A DNA stretch of 64,000 nucleotides from RYN-230 sp963837515 (GCA_963837515.1 CAWINT010000002.1:992001-1056000); one strand, 5' to 3'; numbered from the stretch's first letter, positions 7,452 to 16,080 are shown. The notes: generated by a model from the letters alone, not told the origin. Translations and numbers: made by a program.

Positions 7452-8318
7452 GTGCGTACGCTGAACGCGTCCGAGCCGCAATTCCCCGCCGACCAGGGAG
7501 CGGCCGACCCGGCCGTGACCGCCGCGCTGGCCGCCTACGCGGCCGGCCGGGGCAGCGAGCACGCCGCGCTGACCGCCCTGGCCGCTTCCCGGCTGCTGGT
7601 CCCGGTGGTCGCCATGCCCGCCGGATCCGGCGGCGATGGGGCACCGGCCGGGCCGGGCCGGGAGAAGCCGACCGAGATGGCGCTGCCCACCCTGATCGGC
7701 CAGGACGGCCGGGCGGCCGTGCTGGCCTTCACCTCCCTGGGCTCGCTCAAGCGCTGGCGCCCGGAGGCGCGCCCGGTGCCCGTCCCGGCCGGGCGGGCCT
7801 GGCTGGCCGGCACCCAGGAGGCCAGCGCCGTGGTGATCGACGTGGCCGGCCCCGTGCCGCTTGCCGTCGAAGGGGCCCGGCTGGCGGCGCTGGCCGACGG
7901 ACGGCCGGTGCCGCTGCCGCATCAGGACCCGGACGTGCTCGTGGCGCTGCGGGCCGCGCTGGCCACCGAGCCGCTCATCGGCCAGGCGTCGCTGACCACC
8001 CCGGGCCAGCTGGTCACCGAACCGCCGGAGCCGGACCCGGACTGGCCGATGTCCCCCGCGGACACGGCCTGGCTGGGCGCCGTCGCACCGGATGGCCCCC
8101 CGGCCGCGGACGGCCGGCCGCCCGCCGCCGGGCCGGGCCCCGGCCCCGGCCCGGCGGAGGCACCGGACGCCGATCTGGCGCTGCGCGTGGTCATGACCGC
8201 CGGGTGCGAGCCTGATGCGGCCCTGGCCGCCGTCCGCCGTGTCGCGGACGCGCTGCTCGCCGCGACATCCGGCCGGCTGCGCCGAGGCCTCGCCGTCTCG
8301 CTGGTCCCGCCCAGCTAA
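7452..8318 (+). CDS. SseB-family protein
   Basis: 288 residues from GTG 7452. The N-terminal ~170 residues fit the SseB N-terminal domain found in many actinomycete proteins: an alternating helix/strand pattern with SRLLVPVVAM, LIGQDGRAAVLAFTS, LKRWRPEARPVPV and AVVIDVAGPVPLAVEG. A Pro/Gly-rich linker (about 200-245) precedes a short C-terminal segment. The family name comes from a Salmonella secreted protein, but the actinobacterial members are cytosolic and of unknown role, often found close to aro or translation genes. It probably forms its own unit just ahead of the aro operon. Confidence 0.7.
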   Translation: MRTLNASEPQFPADQGAADPAVTAALAAYAAGRGSEHAALTALAASRLLVPVVAMPAGSGGDGAPAGPGREKPTEMALPTLIGQDGRAAVLAFTSLGSLKRWRPEARPVPVPAGRAWLAGTQEASAVVIDVAGPVPLAVEGARLAALADGRPVPLPHQDPDVLVALRAALATEPLIGQASLTTPGQLVTEPPEPDPDWPMSPADTAWLGAVAPDGPPAADGRPPAAGPGPGPGPAEAPDADLALRVVMTAGCEPDAALAAVRRVADALLAATSGRLRRGLAVSLVPPS

Positions 8319-8346
8319 GGGGCCAGCTAAGGGGCCAGCTAAGGGG
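8311..8346 (+). repeat. three tandem copies of a 12-bp unit spanning the sseB-like stop codon
   Basis: CCAGCTAAGGGG is repeated three times without mismatch. The TAA of the first copy is the stop codon of the SseB-like gene, and later copies repeat an in-frame TAA, so copy-number change leaves the protein unaltered. It lies 40 bp before aroC. Confidence 0.9.
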
Positions 8347-8386
8347 AGGGTCTCCGCACTGCAGCGGGCGTGGCAGGATCGGTGAC

Positions 8387-9565
8387 ATGTTTCGCTGGCT
8401 GACCGCGGGTGAGTCGCACGGGCGGGCGCTGGTCGCCATCTGTGAGGGCGTGCCCGCGGGCGTAGAGATCAGCACCACCGACCTGGTGGCCGCGCTGGCC
8501 CGGCGGCGGGCCGGGTACGGCCGGGGCGCGCGGATGAAGTTCGAGCAGGACGAGGTCGAGCTCACCGGGGGCGTCCGGCACGGCCGGACCCTCGGCGGGC
8601 CGGTGGCGATCCGGGTGGCCAACACCGAGTGGCCGAAGTGGGAGACGATCATGTCGCCGGATCCGGTTCCCGCCGGGGACCTGGCGGACCAGGCCCGCAA
8701 CGCGCCGCTCACCCGGCCCCGGCCGGGCCACGCCGACCTCGCCGGGATGCAGAAGTACGGGTACGACGACGCGCGGCCGGTGCTGGAGCGCGCCAGCGCG
8801 CGCGAGACTGCCGCCCGGGTCGCCGTCGGCACCGTGGCACGGCAGTACCTGGGACAGGCGTTCGGTATCGAGGTGCTCAGTCATGTGGTGGCGATCGGCC
8901 CGGTGTCCGCGCCGGCCGGGCTGGGGCCCGGGCCGGCCGACGCCGGCCGGGTCAACGCGGACCCGGTGCGCTGCCTCGACCCGGCCGCCAGTGCGGCCAT
9001 GCAGGCCGAGATCGACGCGGCGCGCAAGGACGGGGACACCCTCGGCGGGGTGGTCGAGGTGCTGGGCTACGGGCTGCCCCCGGGGCTGGGCAGCTACGTG
9101 CACTGGGACCGGCGGCTCGACGGGCAGCTGGCCGCCGCGCTGATGAGCATCCAGGCGATCAAGGGGGTCGAGGTCGGCGACGGGTTCGCCACCGCGCAGC
9201 GGCGCGGTTCGGCGGCCCACGACGAGATGGAGCCGGGAGAGACCGGCATCCGGCGCCGGACCAACCGGGCCGGGGGCATCGAGGGCGGCATGAGCACCGG
9301 GGAGGTGCTGCGGGTGCGTGCGGCGATGAAGCCGATCTCCACCGTGCCCCGGGCGCTGGCCACCGTGGACGTGCGCACCGGCGAGCCGGCCAAGGCGATC
9401 AACCAGCGCAGCGACGTCACCGCGGTCCCGGCGGCGGGAGTGGTGGCCGAGGCCATGGTCGCGCTGGTGCTGGGCGGGGCGGCGGCGGAAAAGTTCGGCG
9501 GCGACTCGGTCGAGGAGGCCCGCCGCAATCTGGAGGGCTACCTCAAGTCGCTGGTGATCGCGTGA
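8387..9565 (+). CDS. aroC: chorismate synthase
   Basis: 392 residues, the usual length. Converts 5-enolpyruvylshikimate-3-phosphate to chorismate using reduced FMN, the last common step of aromatic biosynthesis. Signatures: MFRWLTAGESHGRALV at the N-terminus, RRRAGYGRGARM, the ARETAARVAVG helix and GIEGGMSTGEVL with the basic residues that bind FMN and substrate. ATG 8387 begins exactly at the conserved N-terminus. First gene of aroC-aroK-aroB-aroQ-aroK2; its stop overlaps the aroK start by 4 bases. Confidence 0.97.
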   Translation: MFRWLTAGESHGRALVAICEGVPAGVEISTTDLVAALARRRAGYGRGARMKFEQDEVELTGGVRHGRTLGGPVAIRVANTEWPKWETIMSPDPVPAGDLADQARNAPLTRPRPGHADLAGMQKYGYDDARPVLERASARETAARVAVGTVARQYLGQAFGIEVLSHVVAIGPVSAPAGLGPGPADAGRVNADPVRCLDPAASAAMQAEIDAARKDGDTLGGVVEVLGYGLPPGLGSYVHWDRRLDGQLAAALMSIQAIKGVEVGDGFATAQRRGSAAHDEMEPGETGIRRRTNRAGGIEGGMSTGEVLRVRAAMKPISTVPRALATVDVRTGEPAKAINQRSDVTAVPAAGVVAEAMVALVLGGAAAEKFGGDSVEEARRNLEGYLKSLVIA

Positions 9566-10113
9566 CCGCGGCGCAGCCGGCGGCGCCGGACGGCCCGGTG
9601 GCCATCCTCATCGGGCCGCCGGGGGCCGGGAAGAGCACGGTTGGCGCGCTGGCCGCGGCGTTGCTCGGCACCGGGTTCGCGGACACCGACGCATGGGTGG
9701 AGGCGGCGGCGGGCAGGCCGGTCAGCGACATCTTCCTGACCGACGGGGAGCCCGCGTTCCGCGCCCTGGAGCGGGAGGCCGCCGCGCGGCTGATCGCCGG
9801 GCACCGCGGGGTGCTGGCCCTGGGCAGCGGGGCCGTGCTCGACGCCGGCGTGCAGCCGCTGCTGGCCGGCCAGCGGGTCATCTACCTGGAAACCGGGTTC
9901 CCGGCCGTGGTGCGGCGGTCCGGCCTGGACGGCCCGCGGCCGCCGGTGCCGGGCAACCCCCGCGGGCGGCTGCGGCAGCTGCTGGCGGAGCGGCACCCGG
10001 TGTACGCCGGGCTGGCGCAGGCCGTCGTGCGCACCGACGACCGGGACGCGGCCGAGGTCGCCCGGCTGGTGACGGCCGAGATCGCCGCGCGCAGCGGGAC
10101 CGGCCGGCCATGA
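9562..10113 (+). CDS. aroK: shikimate kinase, copy 1
   Basis: 183 residues, an NMP-kinase fold that phosphorylates shikimate with ATP. Walker A is GPPGAGKST; the substrate-binding Asp lies in ADTDAWVE; GEPAFRALE supplies the conserved Arg; the glycine loop reads LGSGA rather than GGG; and an Arg-rich lid (RPPVPGNPRGRL) precedes RHPVYAGLA. GTG 9562 overlaps aroC and the stop overlaps aroB, so it is translated within the operon. This copy sits in the classical actinobacterial aroK position. A second, more canonical kinase lies three genes downstream. Confidence 0.92.
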   Translation: MTAAQPAAPDGPVAILIGPPGAGKSTVGALAAALLGTGFADTDAWVEAAAGRPVSDIFLTDGEPAFRALEREAAARLIAGHRGVLALGSGAVLDAGVQPLLAGQRVIYLETGFPAVVRRSGLDGPRPPVPGNPRGRLRQLLAERHPVYAGLAQAVVRTDDRDAAEVARLVTAEIAARSGTGRP

Positions 10114-11186
10114 GTGCGACGCGGATTCCGGTCGGCGGCGAGCAGCGGTACGAGGTGGTGGTGGGCACCGGCATCCTCGGCGAGCTGCCGTCGCTGATCG
10201 GGCCGTCGGCCGCCGCGGTCATGGTCATCGCGCCCAAAGGGCTGGACGACATCACCCAGCCGGTGTGCCGGTCGCTGGCCAGCGCCGGCTACCGGGTGCA
10301 CCAGGCGGAGGTCCCGGCGGGGGAGGCGGCCAAGGACATCGAGGTGGCGGCCGCACTCTGGTCCCAGCTGGCCGCCGGCCGGATCACCCGCAGCGACGCC
10401 ATCGTGGGCGTCGGCGGCGGGGCCACGACCGACCTGGCCGGCTTCGTCGCCGCCTGCTGGCTGCGCGGGGTGCGCGTGGTGCTGGTCCCCACCACGCTGC
10501 TCGGGATGACCGACGCGGCGGTCGGCGGCAAGACAGCGGTGGACCTGCCGGAGGGCAAGAACCTGGTCGGCGCGTTCCACCCGCCGGCCGGGGTGCTCGC
10601 CGACCTGGCCACGCTGGAGACCCTCCCGGCCGGCGAGTACGTCAGCGGGCTGGCCGAGGTGATCAAGGCCGGGTTCATCGCCGACCCGGTGATCCTGGAG
10701 CTGATCGAGGCGGACCCGGCCGGGGCCGTGGTGCCGCACGGCCGGCCCACCCGTGAGCTGATCGAGCGGGCGGTGCGGATCAAGGCCGGGGTGGTCTCCG
10801 CCGACCTGCGCGAGTCCGGCCGGCGTGAGATCCTCAACTACGGCCACACCCTTGGCCACGCCATCGAGCGGGTCGAGGGGTACCAGATCCGGCACGGCGA
10901 GGCGGTGGCCATCGGCCTGGTCTACGCGGCCGAGGTGGCCCGGATGATGGGCCGGCTGGACCTGGTGACCGCCGGGCGGCACCGCCGGGTGCTCCAGGCG
11001 GTCGGGCTGCCGACCGGGTACCGGCCGGGGCTGTGGCCGCAGCTGCGCGAGGCCATGGCCGTGGACAAGAAGTCCCGCGGGGCCACGCTGCGGATGGTCC
11101 TGCTGGACGGCTTGGCCCAGCCGGTCACCGCCACCCCGCCGGAGGAACTGCTGAGCAGCGCTTACCAGGAGGTTTGCAGGCGATGA
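10110..11186 (+). CDS. aroB: 3-dehydroquinate synthase
   Basis: 358 residues. Cyclises DAHP to 3-dehydroquinate using NAD+ and a divalent metal. It carries VGVGGGATTDLAGFVAA (NAD-binding), VPTTLLGMTDAAVGGKTAV, the catalytic Lys of NLVGAFHPP and the metal-ligand region ILNYGHTLGHAIE with RHGEAVAIG. ATG 10110 overlaps the aroK stop by 4 bases and the stop overlaps aroQ by 4. Complete, with no unusual features. Confidence 0.97.
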   Translation: MSATRIPVGGEQRYEVVVGTGILGELPSLIGPSAAAVMVIAPKGLDDITQPVCRSLASAGYRVHQAEVPAGEAAKDIEVAAALWSQLAAGRITRSDAIVGVGGGATTDLAGFVAACWLRGVRVVLVPTTLLGMTDAAVGGKTAVDLPEGKNLVGAFHPPAGVLADLATLETLPAGEYVSGLAEVIKAGFIADPVILELIEADPAGAVVPHGRPTRELIERAVRIKAGVVSADLRESGRREILNYGHTLGHAIERVEGYQIRHGEAVAIGLVYAAEVARMMGRLDLVTAGRHRRVLQAVGLPTGYRPGLWPQLREAMAVDKKSRGATLRMVLLDGLAQPVTATPPEELLSSAYQEVCRR

Positions 11187-11689
11187 AGCAGGTACTCGTG
11201 CTCAACGGGCCCAACCTCGCGCGGCTCGGCGCACGCGAGCCGGACATCTACGGCACGCAGACGTTCGACGATCTCGTCGAGGTCTGCCGCCTGACCGGCC
11301 GCACGCTGGACCTGAGTGTCGATGTCCGGCAGACCGACGACGAGGCCGAGATGATCGCCTGGATCCACGAGGCGGCCACGGCGCGGACGCCGCTGGTGGT
11401 CAATCCGGCCGCGTTCACGCACTACTCCTACGCGCTGCGCGACGCGCTGGCCATGCGCACCGCGCCCGTGGTGGAGGTGCACCTGTCCAACCCGGCGGCC
11501 CGGGAGGAGTTCCGGCACACCTCGGTGGTGGCCGGCGTGGCCGACGGCACCGTGGCCGGTTTCGGCCTGATGTCCTACCAGCTGGCCCTGCAGGCCATCG
11601 CGGAGTTGCTGGCCGGCGAGCCGGTGAGCGCGGAGCAGGCTCAGGCCCGGGCCGCGCAGCAGGCCGGGCAGGCCGGGCAGGCGCCATGA
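11183..11689 (+). CDS. aroQ: type II 3-dehydroquinate dehydratase
   Basis: 168 residues, the dodecameric type II enzyme that dehydrates 3-dehydroquinate. NGPNLARLGAREPDIYG holds the catalytic Tyr and Arg. QTDDEAEMIAWIHEA, NPAAFTHYSYALRDA, EVHLSN and EFRHTSVVAGVADGTVAGFG follow in the family order. ATG 11183 is supported by AGGAGG at 11167-11172 and overlaps the aroB stop. The C-terminus ends in an Ala/Gln-rich tail with AGQAGQAP repeats. Its stop overlaps the start of the second shikimate kinase. Confidence 0.96.
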   Translation: MKQVLVLNGPNLARLGAREPDIYGTQTFDDLVEVCRLTGRTLDLSVDVRQTDDEAEMIAWIHEAATARTPLVVNPAAFTHYSYALRDALAMRTAPVVEVHLSNPAAREEFRHTSVVAGVADGTVAGFGLMSYQLALQAIAELLAGEPVSAEQAQARAAQQAGQAGQAP

Positions 11690-12189
11690 TCGTGCTGATC
11701 GGCTTCATGGGCGCGGGCAAGACGACCGTCGGGCGGCTGCTCGCCGCCCGGCTCGGCCTGCCGTTCACCGACGCCGACGTTTCCATCGAGGAACGGGCCG
11801 GCCTGCCGATCGGGGAAATCTTCACCACCCAGGGTGAGGCCGCCTTCCGGGTGCTGGAGCACCAGGTGACCGCGGAGCTGCTGGCCGGGCCGGAGATCGT
11901 GCTCGCGCTCGGCGGCGGTGCCGTCCAGCACCCGGCCACCCAGCGCGCGCTGGCCGGCCATCACGTCGTCTTCCTGGAAGTCGGCTACGCCGAAGCGAGG
12001 CAACGGGTCGCCGGCGACGAACTGCGGCCGATGCTGCGCAACCCGGACCTGGAACAGATCTTCCATCAGCGGCAGGCCGGCTACCAGGCGGTAGCGACGG
12101 TGGTGGTGGCTACCGGGGGCCGCCCCGCGGCGGCGGTCTGCCAGGAGATCCTCGCCCAGCTGCCGCAGCCGAGCGACGCCCGGTACTGA
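11686..12189 (+). CDS. shikimate kinase, copy 2
   Basis: 167 residues, clearly AroK-like: Walker A GFMGAGKTT, FTDADVSIEE with the Asp for shikimate, GEAAFRVLE with the conserved Arg, LALGGGAV as the full triple-Gly loop, and LRPMLRN in the lid. It matches the family consensus more closely than copy 1. ATG 11686 overlaps the aroQ stop by 4 bases, so it belongs to the same transcript. Whether it is redundant, has another acceptor or supplies a secondary pathway cannot be told. Gluconate kinase is an alternative fold relative but fits less well. Confidence 0.88.
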   Translation: MIVLIGFMGAGKTTVGRLLAARLGLPFTDADVSIEERAGLPIGEIFTTQGEAAFRVLEHQVTAELLAGPEIVLALGGGAVQHPATQRALAGHHVVFLEVGYAEARQRVAGDELRPMLRNPDLEQIFHQRQAGYQAVATVVVATGGRPAAAVCQEILAQLPQPSDARY

Positions 12190-12226
12190 CACGGCGGCAG
12201 CCCCAACCCTGCGAAAGGCCGGAGCG

Positions 12227-13276
12227 ATGCGGATCGGGATGCACCTCAACTACGCCGGCGGGTTCACCGAGACCGTCGCCGAGCTGGCCGACTACGAGAA
12301 GGCCGGCCTGGACATCGTGTTCGTCCCCGAGGCGTACAGCTTCGACGCGGTGAGCCAGCTGGGCTTCATCGCCGCCCGGACGCAGCGGCTGCAGATCGCC
12401 TCGGGCATCCTCCAGCTGTACTCGCGGACCCCGGCGCTGACGGCGATGACCGCGGCCGGGCTCGACTACGTGTCCGGCGGCCGGTTCACCCTGGGCATCG
12501 GGGCCTCCGGGCCGCAGGTGATCGAGGGCTGGCACGGGGTCCGCTACGACGCGCCGGTCGGCCGGACCCGGGAGCTCATCGAGATCTGCCGGATGGTGTG
12601 GCGCCGGGAGCGGCTGTCCTACGCCGGGCGGCACTACACGATCCCGCTGCCGCCGGGGGAGGGCACCGGGCTCGGCAAGCCGCTCAAGCTGATCAACCAC
12701 CCGGTACGGGACCGGATCCCGATCATGGTGGCGGCGCTCGGGCCGAAGAACGTGGCCCTCACCGCCGAACTGGCCGAGGGCTGGCAGCCCATCTTCTACC
12801 TGCCGGAGAAGGCGGGGGACGCGTGGGGCGCCGCGCTGGCGGAGGGCCTGGCCCGCCGCGACGCGTCGCTGCCGCCCCTGGACGTGGTGGCGCAGGCCCC
12901 GCTGGCCATCGGCGCGGACGCGGCCGGTTACCTGGAGCTGGGCCGGCCGATGCTCGCCCTGTACATCGGGGGGATGGGGCCGCACCGGTCCAAGGGCCGT
13001 AACTTCTACTACGACCTGGCGGTGCGGTACGGGTTCGGCGACGTGGCCGCGCGGATCCAGGACGCTTACACCGGCGGCCGCAAGGACGAGGCCGCGGCCC
13101 TGGTCCCGGATGAGCTGCTCGCCGGGACCGCGCTGATCGGCCCGGAGGGGCTGGTCGCCGAGCGGGTCGCGGCCATGCGCGAGTCCGGGGTGACCACGCT
13201 CAACGTGCTGCCGCTCGCGGATACGCACGCCGCCCGGGTGGCGCTGATCGAGCGGGTCCGCGAGTTGGCCGGCTGA
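12227..13276 (+). CDS. LLM-class F420-dependent oxidoreductase
   Basis: 349 residues of the luciferase-like monooxygenase fold: MRIGMHLNYAGGF, KAGLDIVFVPEAYSFDA, ASGILQLYSRTPALTAM, SGGRFTLGIGASGPQV, and RIPIMVAALGPKN then AELAEGWQPI. The last segments are typical of the F420-linked actinobacterial subfamily. These enzymes use F420 to reduce or oxidise varied substrates; the one used here is unknown. ATG 12227 follows GAAAGG. It lies 37 bases after the second shikimate kinase and may share its transcript, which ends at the strong hairpin just after this stop. Confidence 0.85.
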   Translation: MRIGMHLNYAGGFTETVAELADYEKAGLDIVFVPEAYSFDAVSQLGFIAARTQRLQIASGILQLYSRTPALTAMTAAGLDYVSGGRFTLGIGASGPQVIEGWHGVRYDAPVGRTRELIEICRMVWRRERLSYAGRHYTIPLPPGEGTGLGKPLKLINHPVRDRIPIMVAALGPKNVALTAELAEGWQPIFYLPEKAGDAWGAALAEGLARRDASLPPLDVVAQAPLAIGADAAGYLELGRPMLALYIGGMGPHRSKGRNFYYDLAVRYGFGDVAARIQDAYTGGRKDEAAALVPDELLAGTALIGPEGLVAERVAAMRESGVTTLNVLPLADTHAARVALIERVRELAG

Positions 13277-13308
13277 GCCGGGCCCGGTGCGGCCGCATCG
13301 GGCCCGGC
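13277..13308. terminator. strong hairpin between convergent genes
   Basis: A nearly continuous inverted repeat starts right after the oxidoreductase stop. The arms are GCCGGGCCCG (13277-13286) and CGGGCCCGGC (13299-13308), and the interior GTGCGGCCGCAT is itself self-complementary apart from one G-T pair. It ends 11 bp before the stop of the opposing ABC permease gene. There is no U tract on either side, as is common in high-GC actinomycetes. Likely terminates both transcripts. Confidence 0.75.
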
Positions 13309-13318
13309 CGTGGCCGGG

Positions 13319-14122
13319 CTAGACCGACTTCTGGTAGGCGCGGAAGGTCAGCACCGACAGCGCGGTGACGGCCACCGCCAGGGCCAGCAGGGCGCCGCCC
13401 TGCGCGGCCACCCGCGCCCAGTCCGGATCCGCGCTCATCGCCGCGCGGCCCGCCTCCAGCGCCCAGTTCACCGGGTTGGCGGCGGCGACGATCCGCATCC
13501 AGTGCGGCATCAGCGCCGGGGCCATGAACGCACTGGACAGAAAGGTCAGCGGCAGCAGCAGGAACACGCTGAGGCCGATGATCGTCTCGCGCTGCCGGGC
13601 CAGCATGCCGATCGTGTTGGACAGCGCGCTGAACACCACCGCGACCAGGACCGACGCCACGATCAGCACGAGCATCCCGGCCGCCCCGCCGGCGTAGCGC
13701 GCGCCCGCGGCCAGGCCGAGGGCCACGATGATCAGCGACTGCAGCGCGGTGGTCAGCGACTGCATGACCACCGACGCGTTGATGATCGCCGACCGGTGCA
13801 GCGGCAGCACCAGGAACCGGTCCATGATGCCGCCCTCGATCTCTTCCAGCACCGTCATCCCGCTCCACATGCTGGTGGACAGCGCGCTCATCACCACGAC
13901 GCCAGGTACCAGGTAGTCCAGGTAGGACGGGGCGCCGAAGCCGGGCAGCTCGCCGACCTTGCGGAACTCCGAGCCGAACAGGAACAGCCAGATGACCGGC
14001 TGGACCAGCGTGATGACCACGTAGGCCGGCTGCCGGGCCAGGGCCTTGAGCTGCCGCTGGGTCATCCAGGCGGTGTGCGCGGCGATGCCGGTGCCCGGGC
14101 GCCGGGCGGCGATGGTGGTCAT
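13319..14122 (-). CDS. ABC-2 type drug exporter permease (DrrB-like)
   Basis: 267 residues with six predicted membrane helices and the ABC-2 pattern: YVVITLVQPVIWLFLFGS, YLDYLVPGVVVMSAL, WSGMTVLEEIEGGIMDRFL (the EIEGG/DRFL segment is typical of DrrB) and FLSSAFMAPALMPHWM, then NPVNW. It forms the membrane channel for the ATPase encoded just upstream, whose stop overlaps its ATG (14122) by 4 bases. DrrAB-type pumps export hydrophobic drugs; the substrate here is unknown. Part of an exporter/PadR unit. Confidence 0.85.
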   Translation of the reverse strand: MTTIAARRPGTGIAAHTAWMTQRQLKALARQPAYVVITLVQPVIWLFLFGSEFRKVGELPGFGAPSYLDYLVPGVVVMSALSTSMWSGMTVLEEIEGGIMDRFLVLPLHRSAIINASVVMQSLTTALQSLIIVALGLAAGARYAGGAAGMLVLIVASVLVAVVFSALSNTIGMLARQRETIIGLSVFLLLPLTFLSSAFMAPALMPHWMRIVAAANPVNWALEAGRAAMSADPDWARVAAQGGALLALAVAVTALSVLTFRAYQKSV

Positions 14123-15183
14123 CGGGTGGCTCCTGAGGTGGTGAGGTCGGGGGCGGGCTGGGGGGCGGGGCCGCCGCCGGGCTGCTCGGCGTCGGCGAAG
14201 CGGCGGCCGGTGCAGCGCAGGTACACGTCGTCCAGTGACGGCCGGGCGGCCGTCACCCCGTGCACCGTGATCCCGGCGTGATCCAGCGCGGTGAGCAGGG
14301 CGGGCACCGCGGTGGCGCCGTTGTCCGCGCGGGCGGACAGCCGGTTCCCGGTCACCGTGATCTCCCGGACTCCCCGGACACCGGCCAGCGCCGCGTCCAC
14401 CCGCTCCGGCCGGCCCGGCGTGGCCAGCTCGATCTCGACCGTGTCGCCGTGCAGGCGGCCCTTGAGCTCATCAGGGGACCCGGTGGCGGCCACCCGGCCC
14501 CGGTCCACCACGGCCAGCTGGCTGGCCAGCCGGTCCGCTTCTTCCAGGTAGTGCGTGGTCAGCAGGATGGCGAGGCCGTCCCCGGCGGACAGCCGGGCGA
14601 TCTCGGCCCACATCGCCGACCGTGATTCCGGGTCCAGGCCGGCCGTGGGCTCGTCGAGGAACAGCACCTCTGGGCGGTGGATGAGCCCCATGGCGACGTC
14701 CAGCCGGCGGCGCATGCCCCCGGAGTAGGTCCGCACCATCCGGGCGGCGGCGCGGCCCAGCCCGAACCGGGCCAGCAGCTCGTCGGCCCGGCGGCCCAGC
14801 TCCCGGCCGCGCAGGCCCTGGATCCGGCCGGACAGCAGCAGGTTCTCCCGGGCGGTGGCGGTCGGGTCCGCCCCCGAGCGCTGCGCGACCACGCCGATGA
14901 CCCGGCGCACCTGCGAGGCCTGGCGGGCCACGTCCAGGCCGGCCACCGTTGCGGTGCCGGACCCGGGCCGGGCCAGGGTGGTGAGGATCTTGATGGTGGT
15001 GGACTTGCCCGCCCCGTTCGGCCCGAGCAGGCCGAAGATGGTGCCGGCCGGGACGGTGAAGCTCAGCCCGTCCAGCGCACGGACGTCTTTGGGGTAGGTC
15101 TTGACCAGGTCGCGGGCCTCGATCGCCCACTCCTGGCCTGGCCGGGCCAGGCGGCCCGGCGTACTCGGGATGCGGGTACTCAT
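14119..15183 (-). CDS. ABC exporter ATPase (DrrA-like)
   Basis: 354 residues. Walker A GPNGAGKST, the Q-loop region VVAQRSGAD, ABC signature YSGGMRRRLD, Walker B EVLFLDEPT with TAGLDPESR, the H-loop TTHYLEEAD, and a C-terminal extension characteristic of DrrA-type subunits. ATG 15183 is preceded by GGAGGAAGAG, which settles the start; the frame is open further upstream. It powers the DrrB-like permease, with which it overlaps. A PadR regulator lies 173 bases upstream on the same strand and probably controls the pump. Confidence 0.9.
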   Translation of the reverse strand: MSTRIPSTPGRLARPGQEWAIEARDLVKTYPKDVRALDGLSFTVPAGTIFGLLGPNGAGKSTTIKILTTLARPGSGTATVAGLDVARQASQVRRVIGVVAQRSGADPTATARENLLLSGRIQGLRGRELGRRADELLARFGLGRAAARMVRTYSGGMRRRLDVAMGLIHRPEVLFLDEPTAGLDPESRSAMWAEIARLSAGDGLAILLTTHYLEEADRLASQLAVVDRGRVAATGSPDELKGRLHGDTVEIELATPGRPERVDAALAGVRGVREITVTGNRLSARADNGATAVPALLTALDHAGITVHGVTAARPSLDDVYLRCTGRRFADAEQPGGGPAPQPAPDLTTSGATR

Positions 15184-15356
15184 CCGGAACTCTTCCTCCA
15201 AGCTGGGTCGGTTCGGCGTAACCGGCCAGCGGGAGCACACCGAGTATCCTGAGAGCTGGGTAAACCCGATCGGATCTCGTTCCCGCGGGACCGGTTGGAC
15301 CACGGCCCCTGGTCAGGTGTTCCCGCACCTTTCCGGGGGCCGGCCCGGGTTCTGGG

Positions 15357-16028
15357 TCAGGTGCGCGGCTCCTCTCCCGGCCCGGGTGGGGCAGCCTCGG
15401 GGGACAGCAGGGCGAGCACCTCGGGCGGCAGCTCGCCGGTCTTGTGCCACTGCGCCCACTCCTGCTGCAGCGGGAACGCGCCGTCCTCGAACTCGGCCAC
15501 CAGACGGCGCACCCAGGCCAGCTCGGCCTCCCGCATCGCCAGGTGGTACTCGGCCTCGATCATGAACAGCCGGGGCAGCCAGGGGTAGCCGGCCACTTCG
15601 GCGCGCTCGGCCGCGAGCAGCCCTTCCAGTGCGGCCACCCGGTGCCGCAGCAGTTCCAGCACCCGGTCCGGGCCGAGCACGGCCATCTCCGCCAGCGCCG
15701 CCTCGAACTGGGGGTACTCCTTGACCGGGGTGCCGAGCAGCTCGGCCATCCAGTCCTCGAACTCGGCCGCGCCCGCGTTGGTGAGCCGGTAGACGGTCCG
15801 TTCCGGCCGCCGTCCCTCCCGGCCGGCCTCGACCGCTTCGATGAGGCCGTGCCGGGCCAGGTTGCCGACCACCGTGTACAGCGAGCCGTAGTTGAGCCGG
15901 ATGCTGCGTTCCTTGCCCTCGGCCCGCATCCGGGTGGCCATCTGGTAGGGGTGCATGGGCTGCTCGTGCAGCACGGCCAGGATGGCGAGGGCGAGGGGGT
16001 TCGCGACCTTGCGCCGTTGGCCCGTCAC
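15357..16028 (-). CDS. PadR-family transcriptional regulator
   Basis: 223 residues from GTG 16028. The N-terminal winged helix (residues ~8-85) reads NPLALAILAVLHEQPMHPYQM, LNYGSLYTVVGNLARHGLIE and RTVYRLTNAG. The C-terminal half is helical (PadR C-terminal dimerisation type). PadR repressors often bind a drug-type ligand and derepress an adjacent ABC exporter, which matches the two genes downstream. A palindromic candidate operator lies 23 bp upstream of the start (16054-16077), suggesting autoregulation. Confidence 0.9.
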   Translation of the reverse strand: MTGQRRKVANPLALAILAVLHEQPMHPYQMATRMRAEGKERSIRLNYGSLYTVVGNLARHGLIEAVEAGREGRRPERTVYRLTNAGAAEFEDWMAELLGTPVKEYPQFEAALAEMAVLGPDRVLELLRHRVAALEGLLAAERAEVAGYPWLPRLFMIEAEYHLAMREAELAWVRRLVAEFEDGAFPLQQEWAQWHKTGELPPEVLALLSPEAAPPGPGEEPRT

Positions 16029-16050
16029 GATGCCCGTCCTATCTATCCGT

Positions 16051-16080
16051 CTACGTATATCCGGAACCGAGTATACGGAG
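16051..16080. promoter_or_regulatory. palindromic candidate operator of the PadR/exporter unit
   Basis: CGTATA at 16054-16059 and TATACG at 16072-16077 form an inverted repeat with a 12-bp spacer, and ATACGTAT-like sequence surrounds the left arm. The element is AT-rich in otherwise GC-rich DNA and sits directly upstream of the PadR start, where the promoter should be. Binding by PadR is inferred from position and symmetry. Confidence 0.5.
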
